Source of the DNA: Thermodesulfovibrionia bacterium | GTDB taxonomy: Bacteria > Nitrospirota > Thermodesulfovibrionia > UBA6902 | Assembly (NCBI GenBank): GCA_947258735.1 | Contig: CAMYJJ010000015.1 | Coordinates: forward strand, 1 to 22,462 | Length of the DNA: 22,462 nucleotides | Reading direction: 5' to 3' | In this document: positions 14,909 through 22,462 of the stretch, piece after piece | Layout: the number at the start of each line of letters is the position of its first letter | Numbering within the stretch: the first letter of the stretch is position 1 | Program-made: the position numbers and the translations under genes | Notes under the pieces: model-generated | The model's database searches: none | What the model was told of the DNA's origin: nothing | Seen by the model: only the letters and a program-made list of their open reading frames with translations

Positions 14909-15412
14909 ATGAAAAAAATATTATTATTAACCGCAGCGCTTACTGCCTTTTTGTTTATACATTCATTTGCTCATGATAAAGCACTCCCATCACCTAACGG
15001 AATCAATCTGCCCGACGGTTATAAGGACTGGCCTGTTATCAGTGTGTCGCACAGGGATGATAATAATACACTGAGGACCATCCTCGGTAATGACATTGCA
15101 ATAAAGGCTGCAAGAACGGGAAAGACCAATCCCTGGCCTGACGGTTCAATAATCGGGAAGCTCGTCTGGAAAGACACCAATCATGAACAATGGCAAAAAG
15201 CTATTGTACCGGGCGATTTTGTTCATGCAGAATTCATGGTTAAGGATGCAAAAAAATATGCATCAACAGGCGGATGGGGATTTGCAAGATGGAAGGGTAT
15301 GGACCAAAAACCCTATGGCGACGATGCATCATTTGTCCGGGAATGTTTTGGCTGTCACACTCCTGTAAAAGATAATGATTATGTGTTCACCCGTCCTTCT
15401 TTAATGCCGTAA
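14909..15412 (+). CDS. exported cytochrome P460 family protein
   Basis: Cytochromes P460 are periplasmic c-type haem proteins with a lysine-haem cross-link; in Nitrosomonas the enzyme oxidises hydroxylamine, and related proteins may act on nitric oxide. Residues 1-21 form a signal peptide ending FAHD. The region IAIKAARTGKTNPWPDGS (63-80) and the W-rich GGWGFARWKG (121-130) fit the family. The single haem site is CFGCH (146-150) near the C-terminus, as expected. I cannot say from sequence alone which lysine would cross-link, nor whether this one has hydroxylamine oxidase activity. A perfect AGGAGG lies four bases before the ATG. It is convergent with the GH57 gene and has no partner redox gene next to it. 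Confidence 0.9.
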   Translation: MKKILLLTAALTAFLFIHSFAHDKALPSPNGINLPDGYKDWPVISVSHRDDNNTLRTILGNDIAIKAARTGKTNPWPDGSIIGKLVWKDTNHEQWQKAIVPGDFVHAEFMVKDAKKYASTGGWGFARWKGMDQKPYGDDASFVRECFGCHTPVKDNDYVFTRPSLMP

Positions 15413-15431
15413 ATCATATCATTATTTAAGA

Positions 15432-15451
15432 GCACGGGCACCGTGCCCCTA
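15432..15451. repeat. GC-rich palindrome between convergent genes
   Basis: GGGCAC (15436-15441) and GTGCCC (15443-15448) form a near-perfect palindrome with one central base; CACGG/CCGTG is an alternative stem. The element overlaps the stop codon of the GH57 gene and lies 20 bases after the P460 stop. It resembles GGGCACGGTGCCC-type short repeats scattered in many genomes and could act as a two-way transcription stop, although no T-run is seen. Confidence 0.5.
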
Positions 15452-17032
15452 CACAAATAACTTGTAATCAATATCAGGGAAAATATTGTCCATGTGTTCA
15501 ATGGCAGAAAGGTATTTTTCTTTAATGTCTTTTTTTGAAATCGCGTTTGCCAGATAGTGAAATCTCGCTACGTGGTCCTTTACCCTTCGTTCAGCATACT
15601 CAACAGATGTTCCGCCATTTATAATAAAAGGCCAGTCTGAGCTCTGTACCAGCAACAGCTCACGCATGCACTGGTTCAGTGCGCGTCTGGTCAGTGCCGC
15701 TACCCTGCCCTTTCCATGATTTACTGCAAGCTTCTCCATTCTGTGAGCACATTCATGAAGCTGTGGATATATCCACTCAGTCTTACTGTTTAACCATGTC
15801 TGAAAGTATCCCTTATGACCCCAGGTAGATGAAGCGGGTATACTGGTCTGATGCACAGGATGGCGTTCCAGGTATGCTGAAGGTGTTATGAGCTCAAGCA
15901 CGTCCTGGTCATACGCAGCCTTGCGGATTACATAGTCAAGCCACTGCGGGCCCTCAAACCACCAGTGCCCTAAGAGCTCCGCATCAAATGGAGCGACAAC
16001 AACAGGGCTGGTCTCCATGGCAGATGCAAGGTATTCAATGTGGGCAACGCGCTTATGCAGAAAATCTCCGGCATGCTGTGCAGCACGCTCTTTCGCCACA
16101 TCGGGATTATAGTATTCCTTCCAGCCTGATGGTCCGGTTATCCTGTGGTACTTGATGCCCGTATCAACACGGATGTCCCCGGAAATGTAGGGGTGAATAT
16201 AATCATGGTCGAGGTCATATCCGATATCCCGGTAAAACTCCCGGTAATCAGGATCACCCGGGTATCCCTCTCTTGCGGACCAGACCTGTTTTGTACTTGC
16301 CCTGTCGCGACCGAATGCAGCTATCCCTGACGGAGTAACGATCGGTGCATGTACCCCGTAAAAAGGAGATACGCCTGCATTCTCAACACCGCGTGCTTCC
16401 ATAAAAAAATAAGTTATGCCCTCTTTGCAGAGAATGTCATCAAGGTCCCTGCTGTAAGCGCATTCAGGCAGCCACATGCCACCGGGCCTGAAACCGAACA
16501 CGCTTTCAACATAATCAAGCCCGTTTCTTATCTGGGCATTAACTGCCTTTGGCTGTGATGAGATAAGAGGGAGTATGGCATGAGTTGAAGACGAGGTGAT
16601 AAGTTCAACAACACCTTTTTTATGTAAATCAAGAAATGCCCGGGAGATTCTTTTTTTGTATTTTTTTGAAAATATCTCCCGCGCCTCTTTAAAAAGTGTG
16701 TTATACATAGTAGCAAGGTATTGAAGGTGGGGATCACCGGATGTTCTGTCGATCTCTTTTTTACTCAGCCTGATAAGTCCTGTCAGATGGGTCTCGTACC
16801 TCTGCTGAAGCAGTTCATCTTCCATCATCGCAAGAAGGGATGGTGATATGGATAAGGTGGTCCTGAAAGGTACTTTTTCTTTGACCAGCCGGTCAAAGAA
16901 TTTTATAAGAGGCAGGTAGGTCTCTGTCATAGCCTCAAAAAACCACCTCTCTTCAAGAAATGCTTCATACTCCGGATGACGCACGTAGGGAAGGTGCGCA
17001 TGAAGGACAAAAGCGAGATATCCCTTAGCCAC
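15449..17032 (-). CDS. GH57 1,4-alpha-glucan branching-type enzyme
   Basis: GH57 branching enzymes cut alpha-1,4 chains and reattach them by alpha-1,6 bonds. The 527 residues match the TTHA1902/TK1436 type. Motif 1 is HAHLPYVRHPE (11-21), the nucleophile is probably E190 in GGMWLPECAYS, and the acid/base is D350 in APFDAELLGHWWFEG. The C-terminal helical region (about 400-527, DUF1957-like) carries W403 and W412. There is no signal peptide. A GTG start at 17030-17032 is used; it overlaps the end of the upstream glycosyltransferase gene by 8 bases, which suggests translational coupling. No GH13 GlgB is visible in the window, so this may be the main branching enzyme. Branching activity is inferred by family; some members are poor branchers. 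Confidence 0.9.
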   Translation of the reverse strand: MAKGYLAFVLHAHLPYVRHPEYEAFLEERWFFEAMTETYLPLIKFFDRLVKEKVPFRTTLSISPSLLAMMEDELLQQRYETHLTGLIRLSKKEIDRTSGDPHLQYLATMYNTLFKEAREIFSKKYKKRISRAFLDLHKKGVVELITSSSTHAILPLISSQPKAVNAQIRNGLDYVESVFGFRPGGMWLPECAYSRDLDDILCKEGITYFFMEARGVENAGVSPFYGVHAPIVTPSGIAAFGRDRASTKQVWSAREGYPGDPDYREFYRDIGYDLDHDYIHPYISGDIRVDTGIKYHRITGPSGWKEYYNPDVAKERAAQHAGDFLHKRVAHIEYLASAMETSPVVVAPFDAELLGHWWFEGPQWLDYVIRKAAYDQDVLELITPSAYLERHPVHQTSIPASSTWGHKGYFQTWLNSKTEWIYPQLHECAHRMEKLAVNHGKGRVAALTRRALNQCMRELLLVQSSDWPFIINGGTSVEYAERRVKDHVARFHYLANAISKKDIKEKYLSAIEHMDNIFPDIDYKLFV

Positions 17033-18734
17033 GTGTGTCCCCCCGGTGTTTATTCAGCACGATCTCATAGTACATGTAATGCTGTGCGGCAATACTTTCC
17101 ATGGACGGTGACCGGCCGGCACTCGTCCGTGCTGCAGAAATCATCATGCTGTCCTTCAGGGGATTGTGCAGCAGTTCCTGGATCCCCCATACAATCGAGC
17201 CGGGATTATCAAAGGTAAGCAGCCCGTTTTTTCCATGATCAATACTGTTCACACCTGACTGGTGTGTTGCAAGCACAGGTTTGCCGTGGTCCATGGCCAT
17301 CTGCGCAAGCCCCTCACCCTGCCATGACCTTGCAGGGATGACGACAAAGTCTGATGTCATAAGAACGGCCTCAAAGGCCTTTTCGGACAGATGCCCCGGG
17401 AAACGGCACCTGTGGCTCACCCCCATATGATGTGCCCTTGCCTCAATCTCACCCTTGAGAGGTCCTTCACCGGCAAAGATAAAATATGATTCCCTGTGGT
17501 TCCGGCAGACCGTGGGAAGTGCATCCAGCATAAGGTCTGCTCCTGCAGCATGTGACATCTCACCGGAAAAAAGCACAACGCTGCTCTCACCGGGAATACC
17601 AAACCACTGTCTCGCCTCTGAAGAGAAACGGGACTGGTCAGCATGCGTATCACTCATGACATCAGGGATGATAACGACTTTTTCGGGCGGCGCATTGTAT
17701 CGTCCGGTTACCTGCTCATAGGTAGCAGAGCGGGGAACAATTACAAGGTCTGCTTCCTTGACCGATTTTTTTTCGATTGAACAGATCTTCCTTGAAAGGA
17801 CTGTCAATTTACCGGATGTCGTTCTTTGATACTCTGTGGAATGGAGAGAAAGGATCAAAGGCAGTTTTAATTTTTTCCTGGCATGTATTCCCGGCTGCGA
17901 TGAATACCAGTCATGGCAATGGACCAGGTGAAAGGCTGTTTTATTGTGCGTCTGCTCAATGTCTTTGTAAATGGTTTGTGAAACCCTGTCGATTGATGTA
18001 AATATGGACGTATCTGACACATCTAATGCATCTTTTTTGTTCTGCGTAAATACAGTTGCCCTGCTGTCAAATAGTTTCAATCCCTCAGACATGTTCATGA
18101 TAAACGTGCCGATAGAACTCTCTTCTAATGTCTCTCCATGAACATGTATGTTCACAACAGCGGCCTTAAGGGCTTCAGTTCTTCTTAACGTTGAAAGCTC
18201 ACTGTTCATCCTCTCGTACACAGGGGCATCAAAGATATTCTCAACCGTAAAGTTCCTGTTTATCATCCCCCTGATAAACATGCCCGCAGTATTGTAAACG
18301 CCCGATGGCCGGTCACGGTCAAAAAATACTGCTTCAGACCGGGCAACAGCATGAAATGAACTCCTGTGTGTAAATCCAACCTCTGCAAGATAATGCCTGG
18401 CAGTGTTCTCTATGATGAATGAGTAGTGTCCTTCATGGCTTTTTACCATCAGGTCAAAATGAGTATGTGAGTTGGCACCATCAAACATAATATCCGTGAC
18501 GTCATGAATACGCACAACCGGACGTGTCTTTTCTGCGGATATCTTCTGCTTCTTAATGAATGCATTTATTGTCCTTTCCCGGACATGCCAGTGAACATGC
18601 CCCTGTCCGGGAGTGATCATAAGAAGGGAAATATAATCAGAAGAATGTGATACAGGATAGTGCTGACCCACCTCCCATGCGATCTCCCTTAAGCGGGACT
18701 GAGAGGGCGCTGCCTTTTTCTTTTTTACCGCCAC
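17025..18734 (-). CDS. DUF4912-GT4 glycosyltransferase fusion
   Basis: An N-terminal DUF4912 domain (about residues 26-146, with LLMITPGQGHVHWHVRE) is fused to a GT-B glycosyltransferase of GT4 type. The N-lobe carries VHCHDW (271-276) and the C-lobe SGEMSHAAG and FIFAGEGPL. The usual GT4 E-x7-E motif looks altered: the region reads SWQGEGLAQMAMDHG (470-484), one residue short and lacking the second glutamate. It may be inactive, or use another residue. I chose a GTG at 18732-18734 because AGGAGG lies five bases upstream; an upstream TTG at 18836 would add 34 residues of poor coding character. The gene is coupled to the GH57 branching enzyme, so a role in glucan synthesis or priming is likely but inferred. 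Confidence 0.82.
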   Translation of the reverse strand: MAVKKKKAAPSQSRLREIAWEVGQHYPVSHSSDYISLLMITPGQGHVHWHVRERTINAFIKKQKISAEKTRPVVRIHDVTDIMFDGANSHTHFDLMVKSHEGHYSFIIENTARHYLAEVGFTHRSSFHAVARSEAVFFDRDRPSGVYNTAGMFIRGMINRNFTVENIFDAPVYERMNSELSTLRRTEALKAAVVNIHVHGETLEESSIGTFIMNMSEGLKLFDSRATVFTQNKKDALDVSDTSIFTSIDRVSQTIYKDIEQTHNKTAFHLVHCHDWYSSQPGIHARKKLKLPLILSLHSTEYQRTTSGKLTVLSRKICSIEKKSVKEADLVIVPRSATYEQVTGRYNAPPEKVVIIPDVMSDTHADQSRFSSEARQWFGIPGESSVVLFSGEMSHAAGADLMLDALPTVCRNHRESYFIFAGEGPLKGEIEARAHHMGVSHRCRFPGHLSEKAFEAVLMTSDFVVIPARSWQGEGLAQMAMDHGKPVLATHQSGVNSIDHGKNGLLTFDNPGSIVWGIQELLHNPLKDSMMISAARTSAGRSPSMESIAAQHYMYYEIVLNKHRGDTRG

Positions 18735-18810
18735 ATGGTCCTCCTGAGACAATTCATTTGAGGTTTGATAGGCAATTTTATCATACTCGGTAAAGTCATG
18801 CACTGAACAG

Positions 18811-18820
18811 GTACATGTAC
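18811..18820. promoter_or_regulatory. 10-bp palindrome GTACATGTAC upstream of the GT4 gene
   Basis: A perfect 10-bp palindrome lies 77 bases before the chosen start of the DUF4912-GT4 gene and about 140 bases before the divergent GH57/DUF3536 gene. It would suit a dimeric regulator of the divergent pair, but nothing else supports that. Confidence 0.25.
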
Positions 18821-18960
18821 CCGCAGTAGCATGCAATGATATTATTTTCCTCTCATTCTGTCCCTGTTTAAGAATATCGTATCTAAGCTGGAGTATGAGA
18901 TTTAATCATGCGATCTGGTATAGAATATTTCCATTATAAGAGTATATACAGAGGGATTAC

Positions 18961-21378
18961 ATGAACCGGCATATATGTATACATGGACATTTTTATCAGC
19001 CGCCAAGGGAAAACCCATGGCTGGAGATGATTGAGACCCAGGAGTCTGCCTATCCCTACCATGACTGGAATGAGCGTATAAACGCAGAATGCTATGAGCC
19101 GAACTCTGTCACCCGGATTCAGGACAGGGAAGGCAGGATCAACCAGATCGTCAATAACTATGAAAAAATAAGTTTCAATTTCGGTCCCACTCTTCTCGGC
19201 TGGATCGAGGAATACGCCCCCCGGGTATATGCTGCCATTCTTGAAGCTGATAAAATAAGTATTGAGAAGTTCGGCGGCCATGGGAATGCCATAGCCCAGG
19301 CCTATAACCACATGATCATGCCGCTTGCAAACAGGCATGATAAAATCACCCAGGTCATCTGGGGAATCTCTGATTTTAAAAAAAGATTTGACAGGCTGCC
19401 TGAGGGAATGTGGCTGCCTGAGACAGCTGTTGACCTTGATACCCTGAGGATCCTCCACGATCATGGCGTAAAATATACGATACTCGCACCCCGGCAGGCA
19501 AGAAAATTCAGAGACATCGGGCATGACCAGTGGACTGATGTCTCTGACGGATCAATAGATACAACCCGTCCCTACAAGGTAACGCTGCCTTCAGGCGGTT
19601 TTATAAGCGTGTTTTTTTATGACGGCGGACTTTCCCATAACATCGCCTTCGGTGATACACTTAACAAGGGGGAAGACCTTGCAGACAGACTGCTCAGGGC
19701 ATCCGGTGGCAAAAAGGAGACTCCCCATCTGGTCCATGTTGCTACTGATGGTGAGACCTTTGGCCATCATCACAAGTTCGGTGAAATGGCCCTTGCATAC
19801 TGCCTTGACCATATTGAATCAAATAAGCTTGCAAAGGTCACCAACTATGCCGAATATCTTGAATCATTTCCTCCTGCTCATGACGTCGAGATCTTTGAAA
19901 ACTCTTCATGGAGCTGCGTGCACGGTATTGAACGGTGGAAGAACAACTGCGGATGTAATTCAGGGGGCAATCCCGGATGGACGCAGGCATGGAGACGGCC
20001 TCTCAGAAACGCAATGGACTGGTTAAGGGATTCACTTATTTCCATGTATGAACAGGAGTCCTCCCCATTGTTCAGAAATCCCTGGGACGCACGAAATGGA
20101 TACATCGAGGTCATTCTTGACCGGTCTCCCGAAACTATTGAAACGTTTTTGAGTGTTCATGCAAGCAGGGACCTTTCAAAGGAAGACAAGGTCAGGGCCC
20201 TTAAGCTTCTGGAGATGCAGAAAAATACCATGCTCATGTACACGAGCTGCGGCTGGTTTTTTGACGAGGTTTCAGGCGTTGAAAATATCCAGATCATGCA
20301 GTATGCATCCAGGGCCATTCAGTATGCTGCAGAACTTCAGGGCACATCTCTTGAGCAGCAATACACAGACCTGTTAAAAGAGGCCCCCTCCAATAAATTT
20401 GAACACGCTGCCGCGGCATATGATACATATGTAAAGCCGGCGCAGTGCGACCTGTTAAGAGTAGCTGCCCACTACTGTATTTCATCAATTTTTGAGGATT
20501 ACAGTTCAGAAACCAGGATATGCTGTTACACATCAAAGAGTGATTTTTATGACCAGCTTGAAGCAGGAAAAATGAAGTTTGCCGTCGGACAGACACATAT
20601 AAGGTCTGACATAACCTGGGAAGAACGGAACATAAGCTTTGCTGTTCTCCATTTTGGGGATCATAATATAAACGCAGGAGTCAGGGACTTTATCAGCAAC
20701 GAGCAACTGAAGGAAATGAAGAAGGAATTAAAGGCCTCATTTTCCCAGGGCAATATCCCTGAACTCGTCAGGCTCATGGACAAGTATTTTGAACAAAAAA
20801 TGTATGCGTTATGGCATCTCTTTAAGGATGAACAGAAAAAGGTTCTGGACCAGATACTTGAGCTCACATATGAAGGAGTTGAGACTGCTTACCGCCAGAT
20901 TTATGAAAACAACATCACCATCATGAATTTTTATGAAAACCTCAGGCACCAGATACCGCGGCCATTTGTGGCTGCTGCCGAGTATATCATCAATACTGAT
21001 CTGAAGAAAATGTTTGAAGAAGAGACATTTGACAAGGTCCGTCTTAATCGTCTCATCGATGAGATCAGCAGATGGTCTATCAGAATTGACAGCACCACCA
21101 TGGGCTTCAAGGTCGGGGAATGGATAAATACAAAGATGGAGCACTTCAGGGACGAACCGAACAAGACCGTCCTGCCCGAGAGGATCAATGATGCGCTGGA
21201 AACCCTGGAGCCGTTATCTTTGTCACTGAATTTATGGAAGGCACAGAACATCTACTTTTCGATCAGCCAGGACTTTTTCAGAGTGATGAAGAACAGGGAA
21301 GATAATGGGGATGACTATGCGAAAAAGTGGGTACAATGCTTTTTGAAACTCGGCATTAATCTGCATGTAACGGTTTAG
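18961..21378 (+). CDS. GH57 glucan enzyme with C-terminal DUF3536
   Basis: It is likely a cytosolic enzyme acting on alpha-glucan or malto-oligosaccharide; the exact reaction of DUF3536-bearing GH57 proteins is not established. The N-terminal GH57 barrel (about 1-320) has HGHFYQPPRE (8-17), the probable nucleophile E154 in EGMWLPETAVD and the probable acid/base D263 in HVATDGETFGHH. A cysteine-rich loop WKNNCGCNSGG follows. The C-terminal half, about 480-800, is the all-helical DUF3536 region. The 805 residues are typical. The ATG has GAGGG (18951-18955) upstream. The gene diverges from the DUF4912-GT4/GH57 pair. Its stop lies eight bases before the malQ start and overlaps malQ's ribosome-binding site, so the two are co-transcribed and probably translationally coupled. 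Confidence 0.9.
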   Translation: MNRHICIHGHFYQPPRENPWLEMIETQESAYPYHDWNERINAECYEPNSVTRIQDREGRINQIVNNYEKISFNFGPTLLGWIEEYAPRVYAAILEADKISIEKFGGHGNAIAQAYNHMIMPLANRHDKITQVIWGISDFKKRFDRLPEGMWLPETAVDLDTLRILHDHGVKYTILAPRQARKFRDIGHDQWTDVSDGSIDTTRPYKVTLPSGGFISVFFYDGGLSHNIAFGDTLNKGEDLADRLLRASGGKKETPHLVHVATDGETFGHHHKFGEMALAYCLDHIESNKLAKVTNYAEYLESFPPAHDVEIFENSSWSCVHGIERWKNNCGCNSGGNPGWTQAWRRPLRNAMDWLRDSLISMYEQESSPLFRNPWDARNGYIEVILDRSPETIETFLSVHASRDLSKEDKVRALKLLEMQKNTMLMYTSCGWFFDEVSGVENIQIMQYASRAIQYAAELQGTSLEQQYTDLLKEAPSNKFEHAAAAYDTYVKPAQCDLLRVAAHYCISSIFEDYSSETRICCYTSKSDFYDQLEAGKMKFAVGQTHIRSDITWEERNISFAVLHFGDHNINAGVRDFISNEQLKEMKKELKASFSQGNIPELVRLMDKYFEQKMYALWHLFKDEQKKVLDQILELTYEGVETAYRQIYENNITIMNFYENLRHQIPRPFVAAAEYIINTDLKKMFEEETFDKVRLNRLIDEISRWSIRIDSTTMGFKVGEWINTKMEHFRDEPNKTVLPERINDALETLEPLSLSLNLWKAQNIYFSISQDFFRVMKNREDNGDDYAKKWVQCFLKLGINLHVTV

Positions 21379-21386
21379 GAGGATAT

Positions 21387-22462
21387 GTGATAAAAAGGGG
21401 CAGCGGCATTCTTCTTCATATAACTTCATTACCATCTCCGTATGGGATTGGTGATATGGGACCGGATGCCTACCGGTTTGTTGACTTCCTGGCCGAAGCC
21501 GCTCAGAGCTTCTGGCAGATACTCCCGTTAAACAGGACAAGTGCTGACTATGGTAATTCACCGTACAGCAGTGTCTCTGCCTTTGCAGGTAATCCCCTGC
21601 TGATCAGCCCTGACAGACTGGTTAAAACCGGGTTCCTCGATAAGGATGATATAAAAAAACCTCCTGGCCTATCGGTCGAGAGGGTCTCTTATAAAAAAGT
21701 GTCTGCATACAAGGAATTACTGCTTGAGCGGGCATTTGAGAAAATCCGAAACGAACTGGCAGTGCATCAGGATTTTCAGCGTTTCTGCACTGACAACGCA
21801 TACTGGCTTGAAGACTTCAGCCTTTTTATGTCCATCAAGGAAAATAACAAAGGAGCGGAATGGGGAGACTGGCCTGAAGATCTCAGGGACAGGAATAAAG
21901 AGGCATTAATGGAATGTCAAAGTACATTCAGTGCCGGTATATTGAAAGAAAAATTTCTTCAGTTTCTGTTTTTAAACCAGTGGAAGGCATTGAAACATTA
22001 TTGTGAGAGTAAGAACATACAGATTATCGGAGACATCCCCATTTATGTTAATTATGACAGCGCAGATGTGTGGGCTCACCCTGACATATTCAGTCTTGAT
22101 ACCTCCAGAAAACCTGATCATGTTGCAGGGGTGCCACCCGATTACTTCAGCGCAACAGGACAGTTATGGGGTCATCCGGTGTATAAGTGGGACGTCATCA
22201 GACAGTCAGGGTATGCATGGTGGATAGAGAGAATACGTCATAATTATGATCTTTTTCACGTGTTCAGGCTGGACCATTTCAGGGGATTTGTGGGGTACTG
22301 GCAGGTACATTCATCAGAAGATACCGCCATAAACGGTAAATGGGTGCCGGCGCCTGCAGATGATTTTTTCAATACCCTTTTAAAACATGTACCGGCCGGC
22401 GCTATCATTGCCGAGGACCTTGGGATCATCACTGATGATGTGCGGGCAATTATAAGCAGGTT
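21387..22462 (+). CDS. malQ: 4-alpha-glucanotransferase, 3' part beyond the window
   Basis: MalQ (disproportionating enzyme, GH77) transfers maltosyl and longer units between alpha-1,4-glucans and releases glucose. I translated this frame by hand; it stays open for 358 codons to the window edge, against about 500 for a full enzyme. It starts GSGILLHITSLPSPYGIGDM (5-24), the standard MalQ opening. PLNRTSADYGNSPYSSVSAF fits the family but has NRTSAD where many have LGPTGYG. The nucleophile D296 is in FRLDHFRG and the acid/base E343 in IIAEDLGI; the third acidic residue lies beyond the window. The start is GTG with AGGAGG four bases upstream, and that site overlaps the stop codon of the preceding GH57 gene. 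Confidence 0.95.
   Translation, partial: MIKRGSGILLHITSLPSPYGIGDMGPDAYRFVDFLAEAAQSFWQILPLNRTSADYGNSPYSSVSAFAGNPLLISPDRLVKTGFLDKDDIKKPPGLSVERVSYKKVSAYKELLLERAFEKIRNELAVHQDFQRFCTDNAYWLEDFSLFMSIKENNKGAEWGDWPEDLRDRNKEALMECQSTFSAGILKEKFLQFLFLNQWKALKHYCESKNIQIIGDIPIYVNYDSADVWAHPDIFSLDTSRKPDHVAGVPPDYFSATGQLWGHPVYKWDVIRQSGYAWWIERIRHNYDLFHVFRLDHFRGFVGYWQVHSSEDTAINGKWVPAPADDFFNTLLKHVPAGAIIAEDLGIITDDVRAIISR

Noticed and set aside
18934..19524. 196-codon open frame on the minus strand opposite the GH57/DUF3536 start
   Set aside because: It is antisense to the conserved GH57 catalytic region, and its sequence fits no family I know.
19619..20026. 135-codon plus-strand frame inside the GH57/DUF3536 gene
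   Set aside because: It is a shifted reading of the conserved catalytic region, without its own start signal.

Overview
The window is dominated by genes for building, remodelling and breaking down storage alpha-glucan, mixed with unrelated housekeeping and accessory genes. Signs of a Gram-negative bacterium are a FadL-type outer-membrane porin and an exported c-type cytochrome P460. GH57 glucan enzymes, DUF4912 proteins, a SWIB-domain protein and a RAYT transposase together suggest a Nitrospirota, Desulfobacterota or Planctomycetota relative. That placement is inference from gene content only. No rRNA, tRNA or CRISPR array is visible.

Layout. At 1-423 (-) lies the start of a DUF4912 protein, cut by the window edge and divergent from a glycogen/starch synthase (734-2206, +) that looks like the plant SSIII/SSIV type. 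A CPA2 cation/proton antiporter (2538-3755) and a membrane GGDEF protein (4097-5017) follow. A small CBM48 protein with a polybasic tail (5259-5732) is convergent with a minus-strand block. In transcription order that block is a RAYT transposase (11746-12276), a 1155-residue plant-type alpha-glucan water dikinase (8110-11577), a TIM-barrel sugar isomerase-like protein (7212-8018) and a short GH13 enzyme (5788-7092). The plus strand then carries a SWIB protein, an RNase H-like protein, a FadL-like porin and a cytochrome P460. A DUF4912-GT4 fusion and a GH57 branching-type enzyme (15449-18734, -) diverge from a GH57/DUF3536 enzyme and MalQ (18961 to the window end, +).

How the genes fit together. 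The synthase would elongate chains, the GH57 branching-type enzyme would introduce branches, and MalQ would disproportionate malto-oligosaccharides. The second GH57 and the GH13 enzyme would cleave or rearrange glucan. The dikinase would phosphorylate glucosyl residues, which in plants opens crystalline starch to degradation. CBM48 and DUF4912 proteins may bind or organise the polymer. A dikinase with tandem CBM45-like domains beside an SSIII/IV-like synthase is the most unusual feature. It raises the possibility of a phosphorylated or partly crystalline, starch-like reserve. No glucan phosphatase, ADP-glucose pyrophosphorylase or glucan phosphorylase is visible here.

The spacers hold several short structured repeats: two arrays of 7-bp units, an 8-bp-unit array inside an inverted repeat, a double-palindrome repeat and strong hairpins. 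Genes lost to the window edges (DUF4912 at 1-423 and malQ from 21387) were read directly from the nucleotide sequence.
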